This document shows, in pieces, positions 35,231 through 39,551 of a stretch of 39,551 nt of DNA. Source of the DNA: Burkholderiales bacterium (GTDB lineage: Bacteria > Pseudomonadota > Gammaproteobacteria > Burkholderiales > Casimicrobiaceae); the NCBI GenBank assembly GCA_025927765.1, contig JAICKU010000030.1, positions 1-39,551 on the forward strand. The letters run 5' to 3'. A model generated the notes under the pieces. That model was given only the letters and a program-made list of their open reading frames with translations. It made no database searches and was not told the DNA's origin. Each line of letters starts with the position of its first letter. Positions within the stretch are counted from its first letter, which is position 1. Both the position numbers and the translations under genes were made by a program.

Positions 35231-36225
35231 AGCACAGGCACCGCACCGATTCCGCAGTGGCGCCGCTCGGGCTGGCGCTCGTCGCGCTGGCGGTGTTCCC
35301 GTTTCTCGGCGGCCAGTTCTACGTCGACCTCGTGCAGACGACGATGATCCTGTCGATCTTCGCGCTGTCGCTCGAACTGCTCGTGGGCACCACCGGGCTC
35401 GTGTCGTTCGGGCACGCCGCGTTCTTCGGCATCGCTGCGTACGCAACGGCATTGCTGTCGCCACAGGCCGACGCGCCGTCGCTCGCGTGGCTGCTGCCCG
35501 CCGTGCTCGCGGCCACCGCGCTCGCCGCTGCCGTGATCGGCGCGTTTTCGCTGCGCACGCGCGGCGTGTACTTCATCATGGTCACGCTCGCGTTCGCGCA
35601 GATGGCGTACTACGTGTTCCACGATACGAAGCTCGCCGGCGGCAGCGACGGCATCTACCTGTACGTGAAGCCGGTGCTCGCGATCGGCAACTTCACGCTG
35701 CTCGACCTCGCCAGCGCGCACACGTTCTACTACGCGACACTTTGCGCGCTCGTGGCCGTGTACATGCTGCTCGCGCTCGTCAAGCGCTCGCGCTTCGGCC
35801 ACGCGCTCGCCGGCATTCGCGCGAACGAGCAGCGCATGCGCGCCGCGGGCTACTCGACCTATCCGTACAAGCTCGCGGCGTTCGTGCTCGCCGGCACCCT
35901 CGCCGGCGTCGCCGGCTTCCTGCAGGCAGTGAAGGACGGTTTCGTCAATCCGGAGATGCTCGCGTGGCATCAATCGGGTGCCGTGCTGCTGATGGTGATC
36001 CTCGGCGGCATAGGGTCGCTTCGCGGCGCGGTCGTCGGCGCGTTCCTGTTCGTGCTGCTGAAGGAGCTGTTCCAGTCCGAGGCGCTGTTCGGCGGCTTCG
36101 CGCGCCACTGGCAGCTGCCGCTCGGGCTCACGATCATCGCGTGCGTCGCGCTGATGCCGAACGGCGTCGTCGCGATGCCCGCCCGGCTGCGGCGCATGCG
36201 TACGCCGGTTCCGCATGCCGGGTGA
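35227..36225 (+). CDS. livM: branched-chain-type ABC transporter permease LivM
   Basis: A 332-residue permease with about nine or ten helices, partner of LivH. The start MKHRHRTDSAVAPLGLALVA at 35227 overlaps livH (ATGA). Diagnostic blocks are ELLVGTTGLVSFGHAAFFGI, RTRGVYFIMVTLAFAQMAYY, KRSRFGHALAGIRANEQRMR and VILGGIGSLRGAVVGAFLFV. It overlaps livG by 11 bases. Confidence 0.93.
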   Translation: MKHRHRTDSAVAPLGLALVALAVFPFLGGQFYVDLVQTTMILSIFALSLELLVGTTGLVSFGHAAFFGIAAYATALLSPQADAPSLAWLLPAVLAATALAAAVIGAFSLRTRGVYFIMVTLAFAQMAYYVFHDTKLAGGSDGIYLYVKPVLAIGNFTLLDLASAHTFYYATLCALVAVYMLLALVKRSRFGHALAGIRANEQRMRAAGYSTYPYKLAAFVLAGTLAGVAGFLQAVKDGFVNPEMLAWHQSGAVLLMVILGGIGSLRGAVVGAFLFVLLKELFQSEALFGGFARHWQLPLGLTIIACVALMPNGVVAMPARLRRMRTPVPHAG

Positions 36226-36982
36226 CGTGCTGCTTCGCGCGCTGGACGTGACGCGCCGCTTCGGCGGCCTCGTCGCCGTCGATCGCGTCTCGATCACGCT
36301 CGTGCGCAACGAAGTGCACGCGGTGATCGGCACGAATGGCGCAGGCAAGTCGACGCTCGTCAACATGCTGGCGGGCGAACTCGCGCCGACGCAGGGCCGC
36401 GTGCAGTTGAACGGCCGCGACGTCACGCGCTGGCCACAGCCGCGGCGCGCGCGCGCCGGCCTCGGCCGCACGTACCAGCGCACGACGATCTTCCCGCGGG
36501 CGAGCGTGTTCGAGAACTGCCGGCTCGCCGCACAGGCGAAGAGCCAATATCCGTTCGACTGGTGGACGCGGGCGGCGCATTGCCACGAAAGCTCGCACCG
36601 CGCGGAACGCGCGATCGAGCAGGCCGGGCTCGCAGGCCAGACGCAACGCCTCGCAGGCACGCTGTCGCACGGGCAGAAGCGGCAGCTCGAGATCGCGATG
36701 TGCCTCGCCACCGGTCCGCACGTGCTGCTGCTCGACGAGCCGCTTGCCGGCATGGGGCCCGAGGAAACGGAGCGCATGCTGCTGCTGCTTTCGACGCTGA
36801 AGCCCGCGCACGCGATCCTGCTCGTCGAGCACGACATGGACGCCGTGTTCCGCATCGCCGATCACATCACGGTGATGGTCAACGGCGGCGTGATCGCGTC
36901 GGGCGATCCGGATGCGATTCGCGTGAATGCCGACGTGCAGGCGGCGTACCTCGGCGAATCCGAAGCGGTGGGGACGGCCTAG
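36215..36982 (+). CDS. livG: branched-chain-type ABC transporter ATPase LivG
   Basis: A 255-residue ATPase. Walker A is GTNGAGKST, the signature LSHGQKRQLE, Walker B VLLLDEP, and the switch His lies in LLVEHDMDAVF. RTYQRTTIFP is the Q-loop area. The LivG-specific C-terminus (ITVMVNGGVIASGDPDAIR) is present. It begins 11 bases inside livM and ends TAGTG, where livF starts. Confidence 0.93.
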   Translation: MPGDVLLRALDVTRRFGGLVAVDRVSITLVRNEVHAVIGTNGAGKSTLVNMLAGELAPTQGRVQLNGRDVTRWPQPRRARAGLGRTYQRTTIFPRASVFENCRLAAQAKSQYPFDWWTRAAHCHESSHRAERAIEQAGLAGQTQRLAGTLSHGQKRQLEIAMCLATGPHVLLLDEPLAGMGPEETERMLLLLSTLKPAHAILLVEHDMDAVFRIADHITVMVNGGVIASGDPDAIRVNADVQAAYLGESEAVGTA

Positions 36983-37737
36983 TGGACGCGCGTCACGCGG
37001 TGGAACGCCGCCGTCGCTCGACGCCGATCGGCGCGCTGATCGAGGCGCAGGACCTGCACGTGCATTACGGCGAGAGCCACGTACTGCGCGGCGTGTCGCT
37101 GTCGATCAACGGCGGCGAATCGATTGGCCTCCTCGGCCGCAACGGCATGGGCAAGACCACGCTGATCCGCACGCTGATGGGTTTCAATCGCGCGAGTGCC
37201 GGCCGGCTGCTGCTGCATGGCCGCGACTGCACGCGCGAGCCGCCGCACCGCATTGCACGCATCGGCGTCGCCTACGTGCCCGAAGGGCGCGGCATCTTTC
37301 CGACGCTCACCGTGCGCGAGAACCTCTGCTTCGCAGCACGGCCGCCACGCACCGAGACCACGGGCTGGACGTACGAGCGCATTCTCGAAACGTTTCCGCG
37401 CTTGCGAGAGCGCGCCGGCAGCTACGGCCAGCAATTGTCGGGCGGCGAGCAGCAGATGCTCGCGATCGGCCGCGCGCTGATGACCAACCCCGAGCTGCTG
37501 ATCCTCGACGAAGCCACCGAAGGCCTTGCACCGCAGATCGTGCGGGAGATCTGGCGCATCGTCGGCGAGATCCGGCAAACCGGGATCGCGTCGCTGATCG
37601 TCGATCGCAACTATCGGCTGGTGCTCGCGAACACCGATCGCGCGCTCGTGATGGAAAAGGGGGTCGTCGTGGTGGAAGGCTGGTCGGCGTCACTCGCGCA
37701 GCAGTCGGCCACGCTCGCGCGGCATCTCGGCGTATAG
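36982..37737 (+). CDS. livF: branched-chain-type ABC transporter ATPase LivF
   Basis: A 251-residue ATPase, the second of the pair. Walker A GRNGMGKTT, VAYVPEGRGIFPTLTVRENL typical of LivF, signature LSGGEQQML and Walker B LLILDEATEGL are seen. The usual switch His-Asp region reads SLIVDRNYRL, that is Asp-Arg in place of the common Glu-Gln/His, which deserves attention because this position normally carries the H-loop. GTG 36982 overlaps the livG stop (TAGTG); GTG 37000 is an alternative. It is the last gene of the operon and converges on rsmI. Confidence 0.92.
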   Translation: MDARHAVERRRRSTPIGALIEAQDLHVHYGESHVLRGVSLSINGGESIGLLGRNGMGKTTLIRTLMGFNRASAGRLLLHGRDCTREPPHRIARIGVAYVPEGRGIFPTLTVRENLCFAARPPRTETTGWTYERILETFPRLRERAGSYGQQLSGGEQQMLAIGRALMTNPELLILDEATEGLAPQIVREIWRIVGEIRQTGIASLIVDRNYRLVLANTDRALVMEKGVVVVEGWSASLAQQSATLARHLGV

Positions 37738-37744
37738 CCGAACC

Positions 37745-37762
37745 CGGTCCGACGCTACTTTT
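37745..37762. repeat. GTCAGAC-type repeat, copy D
   Basis: CGGTCCGACGCTACTTTT lies between convergent livF and rsmI. On the reverse strand it reads AAAAGTAGCGTCGGACCG, and its TAG (37757-37755) is the rsmI stop codon. The outer half of the palindrome is degenerate. Confidence 0.6.
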
Positions 37763-38663
37763 GACCGCCATCGCGCAGCTCGAGCGCACGCGCGTACAAC
37801 GCATCGCGCGCAACGCCGGTGACGTCGGCGGTCACGCGCGCCGCGCGCGCCGGAGGCAACTCGCGCAACAGTCGCGCGAGCAGCCGTTCACTGTCAGGCG
37901 AGACCGTCGTCGAGATCTCGGCCGGCGCCGCTGCGTCGACGATCAGCACGAATTCGCCGCGGCTGCGATTCGGTTCCCCCGCCATCCACTGCGGCGCATC
38001 GGCGAGCGGCATCGACGCGATCGTCTCGAACGTCTTCGTGAGCTCGCGCGCCACGATGAGCGTGCGCACGCCATCGAGAGCGGTCGCGAGCTCCGCCAGC
38101 GTCGCCTGCATGCGATGCGGTGCCTCGTAGAACACGAGCGCGATTGGCCACGACGTACAGTCGGCGAGCAGTTCGCGACGCGCCTTAGCGCTCGTCGGCA
38201 GAAAGCCGATGAAGGCGAAGCGCTCGGCGACGAGGCCCGCGGCGGAGACGGCGGCGGCGAGCGCGCTGGCGCCGGGGATCGGCACGACGCGGCATCCCGC
38301 AGCGCGTGCCGCGCGCACGAGGCGCGCGCCCGGATCGCTGATGCCCGGCGTGCCGGCGTCGGTGACGAGCGCGACGCTGCGCCCTTCGACCAGCGACGCG
38401 ACAAGCCGCGGCGACTCGCGCGCTTCGTTGTGCGCATGCAGTGCGCGCGGCCGCGCTGACACGCCGTAGCGCGCGAGCAGCGTCGCGGCGACGCGCGTGT
38501 CCTCCGCGGCCACGATGTCCGCCGACGCGAGAATGTCGAGCGCGCGCAGCGTGACGTCGCGGAGGTTACCGATGGGGGTGGCCACCACATATAATGAGCC
38601 GCCTTCGGCGCGGAATGCCGCGTCCCCCCGCGCGCCCGGCACCGTTCCACTCCATTGCGTCAT
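37755..38663 (-). CDS. rsmI: 16S rRNA (cytidine1402-2'-O)-methyltransferase RsmI
   Basis: A 302-residue SAM-dependent tetrapyrrole-methylase-fold enzyme modifying C1402 in the ribosomal P site. Signature blocks are SLYVVATPIGNLRDVTLRAL, DIVAAEDTRVAATLL, VALVTDAGTPGISDPGARLV, VPIPGASALAAAVSAAGL and VFYEAPHRMQATL; REL-TKTFET follows. ATG 38663 shares a TCATGA with the divergent lpoA start. The C-terminal QK and TAG come from repeat copy D. rsmI beside lpoA is the usual arrangement in Beta- and Gammaproteobacteria. Confidence 0.95.
   Translation of the reverse strand: MTQWSGTVPGARGDAAFRAEGGSLYVVATPIGNLRDVTLRALDILASADIVAAEDTRVAATLLARYGVSARPRALHAHNEARESPRLVASLVEGRSVALVTDAGTPGISDPGARLVRAARAAGCRVVPIPGASALAAAVSAAGLVAERFAFIGFLPTSAKARRELLADCTSWPIALVFYEAPHRMQATLAELATALDGVRTLIVARELTKTFETIASMPLADAPQWMAGEPNRSRGEFVLIVDAAAPAEISTTVSPDSERLLARLLRELPPARAARVTADVTGVARDALYARALELRDGGQK
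38566..38595 (+). promoter_or_regulatory. candidate lpoA promoter inside rsmI
   Basis: TTACCG (38566-38571) and TATAAT (38590-38595) are separated by 18 bases, giving a start near 38602, about 60 bases before the lpoA ATG. It lies antisense to the codons for the conserved LYVVATPIGNL segment of RsmI. Confidence 0.6.
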
Positions 38664-39551
38664 GAGCGTCCCCCATCCCCTGATGTCACGCCCGCTCGCA
38701 CGACGCATCCTCGGCATCGCGGCGGCGCTGTTGTTCGCGGCGGGTGCATTGTCATGCGCGTCGACGCGCCCGGCAACACGCGTGCGCACGGCGCCGCCCG
38801 CGCCGATCGTCGTTGCACCGATGGAAATGCCACCGCCGGAAGCGCAGACCTCGCCGCTCGCGCCGCCGCCGCTGACGCCCGAAGGCGCGGAAGCGGTACC
38901 GGAAGGCACGCCGCCCGGCGAGATGCCCGTCCCCTCCGAACAGCTTCCCGCGCCACCCACGAGCGACCTGATCGCGCTCGTGCTGCCGCTCGACGAGCCC
39001 GCGTTCGAGCGCGCGGCGAGCGCGGTGCGCGACGGCTTCCTCGAAGCCGCGGGCGCTGCCGGCAAGAGCGGCAACGTCATCGTGATCCCGCACGATCGCA
39101 ACGGCGTCGTGGCCGCATTCGACATCGCGCGCGCAAAGGGGGTGCGCGTCGCCGTGGGACCGCTCGTGCGCGACGATCTGCGCACGCTCGCGCAAAACCA
39201 GGCCGCGTTGCCGTGGACGCTCGCGCTCAATCAGCTCGACGACGCGACGCCGCTGCCGCCGGCGATCTATACGTTCCCGCTCAGCGTAGAGAGCGACGGC
39301 CGCATGCTCGCCGATCGCGCGCATGCGGCGGGTGCTGCATCGATCGACGTCGTCGAAGGCGATTCCCCGCTGATGAAGCGATTGGCGACGTCGTTTGCGA
39401 GTGAATGGTTGCGCGACGGCGGCCGTCCGCCCGCGGCGTTTCGCTTCGACACCTCACCCGAAGCGTTGACGAGCCTGCGACGCTCGCTCGTCGGCCACGC
39501 GCCCGGCGCCGTGCTGCTTGCGTTGAACGGCGACCACGCGGCGCTCGTCAA
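38662..39551 (+). CDS. lpoA: penicillin-binding protein activator LpoA/LppC, 3'-truncated by window edge
   Basis: An open frame to the window end, 296 codons visible. The N-terminus (MSVPHPLMSRPLARRILG, then AALLFAAGALSC) is a lipoprotein signal with the Cys at residue 32. A Pro/Ala/Glu-rich linker of about 65 residues follows, then the periplasmic-binding-protein-like LppC domain: DLIALVLPLDEPAFERAASA, VRDGFLEAAGAAG, VRVAVGPLVRDDLRTLAQN and PWTLALNQ. In E. coli LpoA activates PBP1A from the outer membrane; the same role is inferred. ATG 38683 is an alternative start giving MSRPLARRIL and avoiding overlap with rsmI. Confidence 0.85.
   Translation, partial: MSVPHPLMSRPLARRILGIAAALLFAAGALSCASTRPATRVRTAPPAPIVVAPMEMPPPEAQTSPLAPPPLTPEGAEAVPEGTPPGEMPVPSEQLPAPPTSDLIALVLPLDEPAFERAASAVRDGFLEAAGAAGKSGNVIVIPHDRNGVVAAFDIARAKGVRVAVGPLVRDDLRTLAQNQAALPWTLALNQLDDATPLPPAIYTFPLSVESDGRMLADRAHAAGAASIDVVEGDSPLMKRLATSFASEWLRDGGRPPAAFRFDTSPEALTSLRRSLVGHAPGAVLLALNGDHAALV

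Overview
The window is a G+C-rich, densely coding bacterial chromosome segment. Gene content and order point to a betaproteobacterium, probably Burkholderiales-like: the rpsU-yqeY-dnaG-rpoD block, an RpoD with a long Lys/Ala-rich N-terminus, divergent rsmI/lpoA, a HiPIP, TRAP and Liv-type solute transporters, and a benzoate-CoA-ligase-type gene beside a Liv transporter. No prophage, CRISPR array, rRNA or intact transposase is visible. The only RNA gene found is a tRNA-Ile2(CAU).

Layout. 1-3.4 kb: 3' part of astB (arginine succinyltransferase pathway), a small lipoprotein and a reverse-strand MFS exporter. 3.4-7.6 kb: a tightly coupled reverse-strand unit, glutathione peroxidase followed by two paralogous peptide-type ABC substrate-binding proteins with no permeases. 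7.9-8.8 kb: a HiPIP and a NUDIX hydrolase. 8.8-13.3 kb: a fused 5-oxoprolinase/hydantoinase and a coupled AlaX editing protein, reverse strand. 13.5-16.3 kb: a TRAP transporter (dctPQM), then xerD. 17.3-19.3 kb, reverse: folB, a DUF6494-like gene, cbpA, cbpM. 19.4-26.2 kb: plsY, tsaD (reverse), then the macromolecular synthesis block rpsU-yqeY-dnaG-rpoD with a clear intrinsic terminator. 26.5-29.6 kb: a DUF4142 protein and a reverse-strand Pat-type protein acetyltransferase. 29.7-30.5 kb: a frameshifted small secreted-protein gene, tRNA-Ile2 and a MaoC-like gene antisense to it. 30.7-37.7 kb: an aromatic-acid-type operon, CoA ligase-alpha/beta hydrolase-livKHMGF, with overlapping start/stop codons nearly throughout. 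37.7 kb to the end: rsmI (reverse) and the 5' part of lpoA/lppC.

The most unusual signals are repeats. (1) Three elements in or beside the hydantoinase gene each have inverted arms built from heptanucleotide repeats; two of them are inserted in frame in the coding sequence. (2) A GGGTCAGACCC-type palindrome occurs in four convergent intergenic gaps, and in three of them its TAG is the stop codon of the reverse-strand gene. Other points of note: the MaoC gene stops inside the antisense anticodon loop of tRNA-Ile2; the Pat-type acetyltransferase appears to lack most of its ATP-grasp core; rsmI and lpoA share a TCATGA start palindrome, with a probable lpoA promoter inside rsmI; and a possible BzdR/BoxR-type operator overlaps a -10 box in front of the CoA-ligase operon. 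All of this was read by eye without database searches.
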